The translations under genes were made by a program, and so were the position numbers. DNA of 64,000 bases from Streptomyces niger (GTDB lineage: Bacteria > Actinomycetota > Actinomycetes > Streptomycetales > Streptomycetaceae). Within the stretch, counting starts at the first letter, position 1; each line of letters begins with the position of its first letter. Location: assembly GCF_000718305.1 (NCBI RefSeq), contig NZ_JOFQ01000011.1:310001-374000 (forward strand). The letters run 5' to 3'. Below are positions 40,743 to 49,175 of this stretch, piece by piece. The notes beneath the pieces are model-generated. The model was given only the letters and a program-made list of their open reading frames with translations. It was not told where the DNA came from and did not search any database.

Positions 40743-41486
40743 ATGTCCGCGCCAGCACCGCGCACCCGCCGCCGCTCGCCTTCCGCTCCCGGCACCGGGA
40801 GACGGCTTCCGCTGCGCCCCGCGCTGCCCGCCGCGCTGCTGCTCTTCCTCGCCGTCCTCGCCCGCTCCGGCGCCGCGGGACGGGCCGCCGACTTCCTGGA
40901 CTTCGGCGCCGGGGTGCTCGCCCTGGTCGCGCTGACCGGCACGGTGGTGTGGGGGCTGGCCGCCACCGACCGGCGGGTGCTGTCCTCCGGGCACCGGCTG
41001 TTGGCGCAGGCCGTGCACCGCGGCACCGGCGTGGCGGGCCTCGGCTTCCTGGCGCTGCACATCGGGGTGAAGGTGGCCCGCGGCCAGACCACGGGCCGGG
41101 CCGCCGCGCTGCCCTTCGCCGACGGGGTCCGGCCGGCGCTCATCGGCCTGGGCACGCTGGCCGCCTACGGGTTCCTCGCGGTGGCGGTGACCGGCGCGGC
41201 ACGCACCGCCTTCACCGGCCGGGCCGCGGCCCGCTGGTGGCGCGCGCTGCACATGGCTGCGTACCTCGCCTGGGGCACGGCGCTCGTGCACGGCCTGCGC
41301 GCGGGCCGCCCGGCCGCCGGCTGGGTCACCGCCGGATACGCCGCGTGCGTGGCGGCCGCGGCCCTGGTCCTCGCGTACCGGCTGCGCCCCGCCGGCCCCG
41401 GCGGAGGGCGGTCCGGCGCCCTGGCCGACCGCGGCGCCGCGACGGCTGGTCGCGCGGTTCCCCGCGCCCCTGAGGGGCGCCCATGA
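40743..41486 (+). CDS. Polytopic membrane protein, ferric-reductase/cytochrome b-like
   Basis: A 247-residue protein with about six membrane helices. His residues sit in helices (SSGHRLLAQAVHRGTG, LALHIGVKVARG, ALHMAAYLAWGTALVHGL) at spacings typical of a bis-haem b membrane domain. It resembles the ferric reductase-like transmembrane family. ATG 40743 follows GGAGG. The C-terminus runs into a Streptomyces intergenic repeat element, so the last 20 residues (RGAATAGRAVPRAPEGRP) are probably element-encoded. It overlaps the NuoF-like gene by four bases, which places it in an electron-transfer operon. Confidence 0.7.
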   Translation: MSAPAPRTRRRSPSAPGTGRRLPLRPALPAALLLFLAVLARSGAAGRAADFLDFGAGVLALVALTGTVVWGLAATDRRVLSSGHRLLAQAVHRGTGVAGLGFLALHIGVKVARGQTTGRAAALPFADGVRPALIGLGTLAAYGFLAVAVTGAARTAFTGRAAARWWRALHMAAYLAWGTALVHGLRAGRPAAGWVTAGYAACVAAAALVLAYRLRPAGPGGGRSGALADRGAATAGRAVPRAPEGRP

Positions 41487-41560
41487 GGGCGCCGACAAGG
41501 GGCACCGGGAGTGCCGACGTGCGGCTCCGCCAGGGAGGCGCGACCAGCCACGACGGTGGT
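41440..41560. repeat. Inserted Streptomyces REP-like repeat pair at a gene junction
   Basis: GACGGCTGGTCGCGCGGTTC at about 41440-41459, the hairpin GCGCCCCTGAGGGGCGC (about 41465-41481) and a reverse element containing GCGCGACCAGCCACGACGG (about 41538-41556) flank the gene overlap. They are the same short intergenic family as at 24930. Here they encode the tail of one protein and the head of the next. Confidence 0.6.
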
Positions 41561-43063
41561 GCACCCGTCATCGGCGCCGCGGCCCCGCCCCCGTGGCCGC
41601 CCCGGCTGCTCGCGGGGGTGACCACCCCGCACGGCGCCGCCCGGCTCGACCGCGTGGCGCACCTGACCGTGCACGGCACCGCGCCCGTGCTCTCCGCCGG
41701 CGAACTGGTGGCGCTCGCCGAGAACATCGGGCTGCGCGGCCGCGGCGGCGCCGGCTTCCCCTTCGCCCGCAAGGTCACCGCCGTACGGGAAGCGCTGCGC
41801 CGCTCGGGCGGCCCGGCCGCCGTGGTCGTCAACGGCACCGAGGGCGAGCCGGGCTGCCTGAAGGACACCGCGCTGCTGCTCCACGCGCCCCACCTGGTGC
41901 TGGACGGCGCGCTGCTGGCCGCGCACGCGCTCGGCGCGCAGGAGGTCGCCGTCGGGGTGACCCGCGCCGACGTGGCGGACTCTGTCGGCCGGGCGCTCGC
42001 CGAACGCGGCCCCATGTCGCTCCGGTCACGCGTGGCCCGGTTGCCGGAGCGGTTCGTCGGCGGCGAGGGCTCGGCGCTCGTCGACGGCCTCGACGGCGGC
42101 CCGGGGCTGCCCTCCGGGCGCAAGGTCCGCTCCAGCGAGCGCGGCCTCGGCGGGCTGCCCACCCTGCTGTCCAACACCGAGACGTACGCGCAGCTCGCGG
42201 TCGCCGCCCGGCTGGGCGCGCTCGGCCACCGCGCCACCGGCGTCCCCGACGAGCCCGGCACCCTCCTGCTGACCGTCGCCGGCCGCCACGTCCTGGAAGC
42301 CCCCACCGGCGCGCCCCTCGCCCAGGTGCTGGCGCACTGCGGCACCGGTCCGGGCCAGGGCGTCCTGATCGGCGGCTACCACGGCACGTTCCTCGCCCCG
42401 GCCGCGGCGCGCACCGTCACCCTGGACCGCGCCGCGCTCGCCGCGCACGGTGCCGTCCTGGGCGCGGGCGCCCTCCTCCCGCTGCCCGCCGGCACCTGCC
42501 CGGCCGGGGAGTGCGCGGCGGTGGCGCGCTGGCTGGCCGGGGAGTCGGCCGGCCAGTGCGGCCCGTGCGTGCTCGGCCTGCCCGCGCTCGCCGACGCGCT
42601 GGCGGCGGTGGTGCGGGGCGGCGGCGCGCGGGCCCTGGCCGCCGTACGGACCAGGGCCCGGGCGGTGGAGCGGCGCGGCGCGTGCGGCCATCCCGACGGC
42701 ACCGCCCGGTTCGTCGCCTCCGCGCTGGCCGCCTTCCCCGAGGAGTTCGCCGCGCACGCGCACGGCGGCGGCTGCGGTCGTCCGGTCCTGGGCGCGCTGC
42801 CGCTGCCCGTGGGCGCGGCGCCGCCCGCCGCCGCGTCCCCCGTGCGCGCGGCCGCGCCCGCCGCGCAGCTGGTCGTGGACTGGACGCTCTGCCGGGGCCA
42901 CGGGCTCTGCGCCGATCTCGCGCCCGGCGTCGTCCGCCTCGGCCCGGACGGCTATCCGCAGCAGGCCGCCATGGCGCTGCCCGCCCGGATGCGGCGCCGC
43001 GCCCAGCTCGCGGTCCGCCGCTGCCCGGCCCTGGCCCTGCGCGTCCGGCCCGCCGCCGAGTGA
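41483..43063 (+). CDS. NuoF-like flavoprotein fused to a C-terminal ferredoxin domain
   Basis: A 526-residue protein. The NuoF core has the FMN/NADH glycine-rich loop LRGRGGAGFPFARKV near residue 87, then NGTEGEPGCLKDT, an SLBB-like middle domain, and a cluster-binding helix ESAGQCGPCVLGL with a later GACGHPDGTA. The first Cys of the normal E-S-C-G-x-C-x-P-C is Ala here. The last 65 residues form a [3Fe-4S]-type ferredoxin (CRGHGLCADLAPGVV ... RRCPAL). It would pass electrons from NAD(P)H toward the membrane protein. The first 40 residues are partly encoded by a repeat element, so the true start may be later. Confidence 0.78.
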   Translation: MRAPTRGTGSADVRLRQGGATSHDGGAPVIGAAAPPPWPPRLLAGVTTPHGAARLDRVAHLTVHGTAPVLSAGELVALAENIGLRGRGGAGFPFARKVTAVREALRRSGGPAAVVVNGTEGEPGCLKDTALLLHAPHLVLDGALLAAHALGAQEVAVGVTRADVADSVGRALAERGPMSLRSRVARLPERFVGGEGSALVDGLDGGPGLPSGRKVRSSERGLGGLPTLLSNTETYAQLAVAARLGALGHRATGVPDEPGTLLLTVAGRHVLEAPTGAPLAQVLAHCGTGPGQGVLIGGYHGTFLAPAAARTVTLDRAALAAHGAVLGAGALLPLPAGTCPAGECAAVARWLAGESAGQCGPCVLGLPALADALAAVVRGGGARALAAVRTRARAVERRGACGHPDGTARFVASALAAFPEEFAAHAHGGGCGRPVLGALPLPVGAAPPAAASPVRAAAPAAQLVVDWTLCRGHGLCADLAPGVVRLGPDGYPQQAAMALPARMRRRAQLAVRRCPALALRVRPAAE

Positions 43064-43239
43064 CCCCGAACGGGCGTGCGCCGATCCGGCTGCGTCTCCG
43101 TACTGCCCGTAGCGCAACGCCTTTTGTCGTGAAGTGACAACTTTCGCGGGCGTTGAACGGCGGCCCCACCGCCTCCCGTATCCCGGTCCGTATCCCCGTC
43201 CCGACGGCACCTCCGCCGCCCCCACCGAAGGAGATTCCC

Positions 43240-44307
43240 ATGAGCAACCGAGCCGCCTCGGCCAACCGGCGACAGGTGGGCCTCGCGGTCACCGCGCTCG
43301 CCGTCCTCGCCCTGACCACCGCCTGCGGCGGCAAGGACTACGCGTCCGGCGGTGACCGGGTCCTGCCCGCCGGCCAGGGCACCTCCGACAACGGCTACGG
43401 GTCCGGCGCCGGCAAGGACGGCGGGTACGGCGCCGACTCGGCCGGCGGCGCCGCGGCCGGTGGGATGGGCGCCGCCGCCAAGACCCTCGCGCTGAAGGAG
43501 GCGCCGGGGCTGGGCAAGGTCGTCACCGACAGCGGGGGGCTGACCCTGTACCGCTTCGACAAGGACACCGCGAAGCCGCCGAAGTCCACCTGCGCCGGCG
43601 ACTGCGCCTCGACCTGGCCCCCGGTCCCCGCCGACGACGCCAAGGCGACCACCGGCATCAACGCCGCCGACCTCGGCTCGGTGGCCCGGTCCGACGGCAG
43701 CAAGCAGCTCACCCTCGGCGGCTGGCCGGTCTACCGGTACGCCAAGGACACCGCGCCCGGTGACACCAAGGGCCAGGACGTCGGCGGCGTCTGGCACGCG
43801 CTGGCCGCGGACGGCGGCAAGGCCTCGGCGGAGGCGAAGAAGCCGCCGGCGGCCGCCGAGCCAAAGGCCGACGTCTCGGTCGCGGAGAACCCCCAACTGG
43901 GGAAGGTCATCGTGGACAGCAAGGGCCGCACGCTCTACCGCTTCACCAAGGACAACCCCTGGCCCATGAAGTTCGCGTGCACCGGCGCCTGCCTGGACAC
44001 CTGGAAACCCGCGAAGCCCGCCGACAAGAGCAAGATCGAGGGGGTGCCGGCGAAGCTGATCACCACCGTCAAGCGCCCCGACGGCAGTAAACAGCTGGCC
44101 GTCGACTGCTGGCCGATGTACTGGTTCACCGGCGACAAGAAGCCCGGGGACGTCAACGGCCAGGGCGTGAAGGGCACCTGGTTCGCGGTCGGCCCGGACG
44201 GCAAGAAGATCACCAAGTCGGCCGCGGCGACCGGCTCCTCCGACTCGTCCGACTCATCGAGCTCCTACGGCTCGTCCGGCTCCTACGGCTCGTCCGGCTC
44301 CTACTGA
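43240..44307 (+). CDS. SCO0930-type lipoprotein with secreted repeats
   Basis: A 355-residue lipoprotein from ATG 43240 (GAAGGAG). The lipobox TTAC is near residue 28. Two halves each contain paired secreted-repeat units: GKVVTDSGGLTLYRFDKD with STCAGDCASTWPP, then GKVIVDSKGRTLYRFTKD with KFACTGACLDTWKP. The Cys pairs in CAGDC/CTGAC are characteristic. The tail is a Ser/Gly/Tyr-rich repeat (YGSSGS units). The function of the family is not established; the operon suggests a redox partner outside the membrane. Its stop overlaps the convergent sortase gene by seven bases. Confidence 0.85.
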   Translation: MSNRAASANRRQVGLAVTALAVLALTTACGGKDYASGGDRVLPAGQGTSDNGYGSGAGKDGGYGADSAGGAAAGGMGAAAKTLALKEAPGLGKVVTDSGGLTLYRFDKDTAKPPKSTCAGDCASTWPPVPADDAKATTGINAADLGSVARSDGSKQLTLGGWPVYRYAKDTAPGDTKGQDVGGVWHALAADGGKASAEAKKPPAAAEPKADVSVAENPQLGKVIVDSKGRTLYRFTKDNPWPMKFACTGACLDTWKPAKPADKSKIEGVPAKLITTVKRPDGSKQLAVDCWPMYWFTGDKKPGDVNGQGVKGTWFAVGPDGKKITKSAAATGSSDSSDSSSSYGSSGSYGSSGSY

Positions 44308-45032
44308 CGCGGCTCCGCCGCGGTCAGCCGCGCCCAGACCACCAGCCGGTACGTCGAGGTGTACTCCGGCGTGCATGTCGTGAGCGTCAGGTAGTAACCG
44401 GGCGCGGTGTAGCGGTAGCCGGGATGCACGGAGCTGTGCGGGATCTCGGCGAGCACCGTGCCGTCGCCGGGCGTGGTCTGCGGCAGCGTCCGGTCCACGA
44501 CGTAGGTGTAACGCGCGTCGTCGGTGTCGATGCGTACGGTGTCGCCGGGCCGCAGCAGGTCCAGGCGGCGGAACGGCTCACCGTGGGTGTTGCGGTGCCC
44601 GGCCAGGGCGACGTTCCCGGCCCGGCCGGGCTGAGCCGTCCGCGGGTAGTGCCCCACGTACCCCTTGTCCAGCACGCCGGCCTTGCCGACGCCCTCCGCG
44701 ACAGGCACGGTGACGCCGAGGCGGGGGATGCGCAGCACGGCGTAGGCCAGGTCCCGGCGCGGGCCCGGCACCGGCGCAGCGGACGGCGACTCCTCGTTCG
44801 CCCACTGGCGGTGAGTGCGGATGCCCTGCGACGGCGGCGGTTCGAAGGCCGGCGGCGTGCCGCGCCACTCCCGCTCCAGCTCCGTCACCTGCCGCCGGGC
44901 GCTCGCCTGCGCCTCCCGGTTGGTCCACCACAGCTGATGGACCACCAGCAGGACCAGGACGGCGCCGAGCGTCACCGCCAGCTCCGCCGCCGTCCACACG
45001 AGCCGCGCCATCACCGGTATCCGCTTCCGCAC
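44301..45032 (-). CDS. Class E sortase
   Basis: A sortase of about 243 residues with one N-terminal signal-anchor (AELAVTLGAVLVLLVVHQLWW). The catalytic His is in NVALAGHRNTHGEPFRRLD, the Cys in YLTLTTCTPEYTSTYR and the Arg in the following TYRLVVWARL. The class E feature is the TLTTC-P-E motif. Streptomyces class E sortases attach chaplins and other LAxTG proteins to peptidoglycan; no substrate with LAxTG is seen in this window. GTG 45032 is the preferred start; TTG 45062 and ATG 45011 are alternatives. Confidence 0.85.
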   Translation of the reverse strand: MRKRIPVMARLVWTAAELAVTLGAVLVLLVVHQLWWTNREAQASARRQVTELEREWRGTPPAFEPPPSQGIRTHRQWANEESPSAAPVPGPRRDLAYAVLRIPRLGVTVPVAEGVGKAGVLDKGYVGHYPRTAQPGRAGNVALAGHRNTHGEPFRRLDLLRPGDTVRIDTDDARYTYVVDRTLPQTTPGDGTVLAEIPHSSVHPGYRYTAPGYYLTLTTCTPEYTSTYRLVVWARLTAAEPRQ

Positions 45033-45084
45033 GCGGGGCACCGTACGGCGCGCGGCCGGCAATCACCAGAGCAACGGCCCGGTT

Positions 45085-46434
45085 TCAGCCGCCCAGCGCG
45101 CGGGACACCGCATAGATGCACAGGCCCGCCAGCGCACCCACGACCGTGCCGTTGATGCGGATGAACTGCAGGTCGCGGCCGATGTGCGCCTCGATCTTCC
45201 TCGAGGTGTGCTCGGCGTCCCAGCTCGCGACGGTGTCCGTGATCAGCAGGGTGATCTCGTCGCGGTACGTCGTCACGACGTGCACCGCGGCGCCCTCCAG
45301 CCAGCCGTCGACCTTGCCCTGGAGCCGGTCGTCGGCGGCCAGCCGCTTGCCCAGGGACAGCAGCGCGCCGCGCGCCCGCTGCCGCAGCTCGCTGTGCTCG
45401 TCCTCGGCGGCGGCCACCATCATCGCGCGGACCGAGCCCCACGCCGAGGCGATCAGGTCCTGCACCTCGCCCCGGCCGAGCACCTCCGACTTCAGCCGCT
45501 CCACCCGCGCCCGGGTGTCCGTGTCGGACTGCAGGTCGCCGGCGAAGTCGGTGAGGAAGCGGTCCAGCGCGCCGCGCGCCGGATGCTCGGGCATGTCCCG
45601 CATCTCCGTCACGAACCGCAGCAGTTCCTTGTAGACCCGGTCGCCGACCTTGCGGTCCACGAAGCGCGGGGTCCAGCCGGGCGCGCCGCCGGCCACCGCC
45701 GACATCACGGAGTCGGAGTGCAGCACCAGCCAGTCGTGCGCCCGGGCGCAGACCAGGTCCACCAGCCGGGTGTGGCCGCCGTCGGCGACGATCTTCTCCA
45801 GCATCGTGCCGAGCCCCGGCGCGATCTCCTGCGCGTCGGCGCGGCGGGTGATCGCCTCGCCCACCACCGCCTGCACATCGGAGTCGCGGAGCACCGTCAG
45901 CGCGCCGCGCAGCGCCGTGGACAGCTCTGCGGTGACCCGGTCGGCGTGCTCGGGCTCGGCGAGCCAGCGGCCGAGCCGGCTGCCGATGCCGACCTTGCGC
46001 AGCCGCTGCCGGACCACCTCGCCGGAGAGGAAGTTCTCGCCCACGAAGTCGCCGAGGCTCTGCCCGAGCTGGTCCTTCTTCGTAGGGATGATCGCGGTGT
46101 GCGGGATGGGCAGGCCGAGCGGGCGCCGGAACAGCGCGGTCACCGCGAACCAGTCCGCGAGGGCGCCGACCATGCCCGCCTCGGCGGCGGCCGCCACATA
46201 GCCGGCCCAGGCGCCGGCGCCGGCCGCGCCCGCCCACTTCGCCAGCGCGTAGATCAGGGCGACCGCCAGGAGCAGACAGGTGGCGAGGGTCTTCATGCGG
46301 CGGACCCCGCGCCGCTTCTCCTCGTCGGCCTCGTTGAATGTGAAACCGACCACAGCGCTCGCCGCGGTTCCGGCCGCCGGGCCGCCCTTCGCGCCGGTGG
46401 CCAGGTCCGTCTTCGTGCGTTCCATCCGCTCCAT
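45085..46434 (-). CDS. DUF445 membrane protein
   Basis: A 449-residue DUF445 protein. Two N-terminal helices (CLLLAVALIYALAKW, YVAAAAEAGMVGALADWFAV) and a C-terminal helix (GTVVGALAGLCIYAVSRAL) bracket a long helical cytoplasmic or periplasmic region. FRRPLGLPIPHTAIIPTKKDQLGQSLG near residue 101 is the family's signature. The function is unknown. It may be co-transcribed with the sortase, 52 bases downstream. Start ATG 46434; the in-frame ATG 46425 is possible. Confidence 0.85.
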   Translation of the reverse strand: MERMERTKTDLATGAKGGPAAGTAASAVVGFTFNEADEEKRRGVRRMKTLATCLLLAVALIYALAKWAGAAGAGAWAGYVAAAAEAGMVGALADWFAVTALFRRPLGLPIPHTAIIPTKKDQLGQSLGDFVGENFLSGEVVRQRLRKVGIGSRLGRWLAEPEHADRVTAELSTALRGALTVLRDSDVQAVVGEAITRRADAQEIAPGLGTMLEKIVADGGHTRLVDLVCARAHDWLVLHSDSVMSAVAGGAPGWTPRFVDRKVGDRVYKELLRFVTEMRDMPEHPARGALDRFLTDFAGDLQSDTDTRARVERLKSEVLGRGEVQDLIASAWGSVRAMMVAAAEDEHSELRQRARGALLSLGKRLAADDRLQGKVDGWLEGAAVHVVTTYRDEITLLITDTVASWDAEHTSRKIEAHIGRDLQFIRINGTVVGALAGLCIYAVSRALGG

Positions 46435-46694
46435 CCGTTCGACCGCCCCGGGTGTATGTCCAACTGTGACCTAGACCTGGTTCCCTTCCTGGAACGAACC
46501 ACGAGTTCCCGTCGTCCCACAGGTCGAGCGCATCGCCCTGCCGCCGCCCCGGCGGCGAGGGAGCCGCCCGGCAGCCGTGGCGTCCACCATGGGATCATGG
46601 AGGATCGATCGGACTGCGACGGCGCCGCTGATCAGACGCTGCCCTTGCCCATCCGGAGCCAGCGGCTCCGCCTGCCCCAGGAGAACGCCCCCGC

Positions 46695-48005
46695 ATGACC
46701 AAAAGTGTGGGCTACGCCCTGCTCGCCGGCCTGGCGGCAGTGGTGGTCCTCGTATCGACCGCGATCTTCGTCGGCTTCGGCGGTCACGGCGGCGGCACCG
46801 GCGGCGACCCGCACAGCCCGCGCAACTCCGCAGCGCCCGCCGTCTCCGGCCAGTGGGTCGGCACCTGGGCGGCGTCGGCAGCGGCCGCCGAGCCGGGCAC
46901 CCTCGACGGCTACGCCGGCATGTCGATCCGGAACGTGATCCACACCAGCGTCGGCGGCAGCAGCGCCCGCATCCAGCTCTCCAACCTCTACGGCACCCGC
47001 CCGCTGGCCATCACCCACGCCACCGTCGCCGTGGCCGCGGCCCCGAACAACCCGACAGCGGCGGCCGGCACGATGCGCCGCCTCTCCTTCGGCGAGCGCC
47101 CCTCCGTGGTCATCCCGGCCGGCGGCGCCATAACCAGCGACCCCGTGCGACTGGACGTGCCGCACGACGCGGACCTGCTGGTCACCACGTACTCCCCGGC
47201 GCCCTCCGGCCCCGTCACCTACCACCCGTACGCCCGCCAGACCTCCTACCTGGCGCGCGGCGACCGCGCCGCGGACGACGCGGGCACGGCCTACACCGAG
47301 CAGAGCCCGTACTGGCGCTACCTCACCGGCGTCGACGTCTGGAGCCGCGAGGCCAAGGGCTCGGTCGTCGTCATCGGCGACTCCATCACCGACGGCATCA
47401 CCTCCACGATGGGCGCCAACCACCGCTGGACCGACTTCCTGGCGAAGCGGCTCCGCGAGGAGCCCGACGCGCCCCGCCTGGGCGTCCTCAACCAGGGCAT
47501 CAGCGGCAACCGCCTGCTGATCGACGGCAGCCGCTACTCCCCCAACAACGGCCCCAGCGTGCTCACCCGGCTGGACCGCGACGCGCTCTCCCGTACCGGG
47601 GTGAAGGCCGTGATCGTCGAGATCGGCCTGAACGACCTGTTCAAGACCCCGCGCCAGTGGGACCCGAAGAAGCTGGTCGCCGGAATGCGCAAGGTCGTCG
47701 AGCAGGCGCACGCGCGCGGCCTGCGGGTCACCGGCTCCACGCTCACCCCGTTCTACGGCCACCGCGGCTACAACGTCCGCATGGACCAGGTCCGCCAGCA
47801 GGTCAACGCGCAGATCCGGGCCGGGCGGGTGTACGACAACGTGGTCGACTTCGACAAGGCGCTGCGCGACCCGGCGCAGCCGAACCGGCTGCTCCCGCAG
47901 TACGACTCCGGCGACCACCTGCACCCCAGCGACGAGGGCTACAAGGCGATGGCCCGCGCGGTGAACCTCAAGGCCCTCAAGGGCTCGACCCCGGCGTCAC
48001 TGTAG
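46695..48005 (+). CDS. Secreted SGNH/GDSL-family hydrolase
   Basis: A 436-residue exported esterase/lipase-like enzyme. The N-terminal signal-anchor (ALLAGLAAVVVLVSTAIFVGF) is followed by a beta-rich domain and then the SGNH core: block I SVVVIGDSITDGI with the Ser near 230, block II NQGISGNRLL, block III EIGLNDL and block V GDHLHPSDEGY with the catalytic Asp-His. ATG 46695 follows CCAGGAGA. The likely role is deacylation of polysaccharide or peptidoglycan outside the cell. Its 3' end is overlapped by the fossil DUF1707 gene on the other strand. Confidence 0.87.
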   Translation: MTKSVGYALLAGLAAVVVLVSTAIFVGFGGHGGGTGGDPHSPRNSAAPAVSGQWVGTWAASAAAAEPGTLDGYAGMSIRNVIHTSVGGSSARIQLSNLYGTRPLAITHATVAVAAAPNNPTAAAGTMRRLSFGERPSVVIPAGGAITSDPVRLDVPHDADLLVTTYSPAPSGPVTYHPYARQTSYLARGDRAADDAGTAYTEQSPYWRYLTGVDVWSREAKGSVVVIGDSITDGITSTMGANHRWTDFLAKRLREEPDAPRLGVLNQGISGNRLLIDGSRYSPNNGPSVLTRLDRDALSRTGVKAVIVEIGLNDLFKTPRQWDPKKLVAGMRKVVEQAHARGLRVTGSTLTPFYGHRGYNVRMDQVRQQVNAQIRAGRVYDNVVDFDKALRDPAQPNRLLPQYDSGDHLHPSDEGYKAMARAVNLKALKGSTPASL

Positions 48006-48106
48006 GACGGCGGGCGGCGGCCAGCCCAGCTCCTTGCGCCGCCGATGTCGGCCACCCGGTCCCGGTCGACGTCGGAGGCCCGCAATTCGGGGAGTTCCTC
48101 ATCCAT
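47997..48106 (-). pseudogene. Fossil DUF1707 gene (both ends kept, middle deleted)
   Basis: From ATG 48106 the frame reads MDEELPELRASDVDRDRVAD, the start of a DUF1707 domain. A different frame a few codons later reads RRRKELGWPPPAVLQ and a stop at 47997, a typical end of streptomycete DUF1707 proteins. The roughly 100 to 150 middle residues are missing and the frame has changed, so this is the remnant of an internally deleted gene. Part of it lies antisense to the 3' end of the SGNH gene. Confidence 0.7.
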
Positions 48107-48146
48107 GGCCGACGAGTAGGCCGGGAACGAGCCGCCCGGCCCGGCT

Positions 48147-49172
48147 TCACCGCGCTTCGGGGGTGCGTGGCTTCGGGGCGCTCCGGGTGTACATCCGCGC
48201 GATCACGTCCTCGATGTCCGGCTCGCGCACCGAGAGGTCCACCAGCGGCCACCGCTCGGCGACCGCCGCCACGACGGGCGCCGCGCTCTGCGTCGCGGGG
48301 AACGCCAGCCACTGCCGCGGCCCCTCCACCTTCACCGTCCGCGCCCCCGGTACCCCCTCGATCGGCGGCAGCTCCCGCTCCAGGTCCACCACCAGCGTCC
48401 GCTCGCTCCCGCCGATTCCGTGCAGTCCGTCCAGGGCGCCGTCGTACATCAGCCGCCCGTGGTCGATCACCATCACCCGGCGGCAGAGCTGCTCGATGTC
48501 GGTCAGGTCGTGCGTGGTCAGCAGGACGGTCGTGCCCAGCGTGGCGTTCACCTCGCGCAGGAACTCCCGCACCCGCGCCTTGCTGATCACGTCCAGCCCG
48601 ATCGTCGGTTCGTCCAGGTACAGCACCTCCGGGTCGTGCAGCAGCGCGGCCGCGATGTCCCCGCGCATCCGCTGCCCCAGCGACAGCTGCCGCACCGGCG
48701 CGTCCAACAGCGGACCCAGGTCGAGCAGTTCCACGCACCGGTCGAGGTTCTTGCGGTACGTGTCGTGCGGCACCCGGTACATCCGCCGCACCAGCTCGTA
48801 GGAGTCCTTCAGCGGCAGGTCCCACCACAGGGTCGTGCGCTGCCCGAAGACCACGCCCATCCGGCGGGCCAGCCGGGTGCGCTCCTTCGAAGGGTCGATG
48901 CCCGCGACCCGGATACGGCCCCCGCTGGGCACGAGGATGCCGGTCAGCATCTTGATCGTCGTCGACTTGCCCGCGCCGTTCGGCCCGATGTACCCCACCA
49001 TCTCGCCACGCCCGATGCGGAAGCCGATGCCGTCCACCGCCCGCACCTCCTGCTTCACCCGGCGCAGCCGCCCGGCCTTGCGGCGCACCCGGAAGACCTT
49101 TTCCACCCCCTCCAGTGCGATGAATTCCGGCCCGTTCCCGTCCACCTGTCCGTCCACCTGGTCCGCAGTCAT
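48147..49172 (-). CDS. ABC-2 exporter ATP-binding protein
   Basis: A 341-residue ATPase. Walker A GYIGPNGAGKSTTIK is at about residue 62, the Q-loop GVVFGQRTTLWWDLP, the signature QLSLGQRMRGDIAAALL, Walker B EVLYLDEPTIGLD and the switch LTTHDL. The unusually long N-terminus with FRVRRKAGRLRRVKQEV and the WWDLPLKDSYE Q-loop mark the DUF990-associated branch. It is transcribed last in an operon with two permease genes. The substrate is unknown, and drugs or glycolipids are guesses. Confidence 0.85.
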   Translation of the reverse strand: MTADQVDGQVDGNGPEFIALEGVEKVFRVRRKAGRLRRVKQEVRAVDGIGFRIGRGEMVGYIGPNGAGKSTTIKMLTGILVPSGGRIRVAGIDPSKERTRLARRMGVVFGQRTTLWWDLPLKDSYELVRRMYRVPHDTYRKNLDRCVELLDLGPLLDAPVRQLSLGQRMRGDIAAALLHDPEVLYLDEPTIGLDVISKARVREFLREVNATLGTTVLLTTHDLTDIEQLCRRVMVIDHGRLMYDGALDGLHGIGGSERTLVVDLERELPPIEGVPGARTVKVEGPRQWLAFPATQSAAPVVAAVAERWPLVDLSVREPDIEDVIARMYTRSAPKPRTPEAR

Positions 49173-49175
49173 GTC

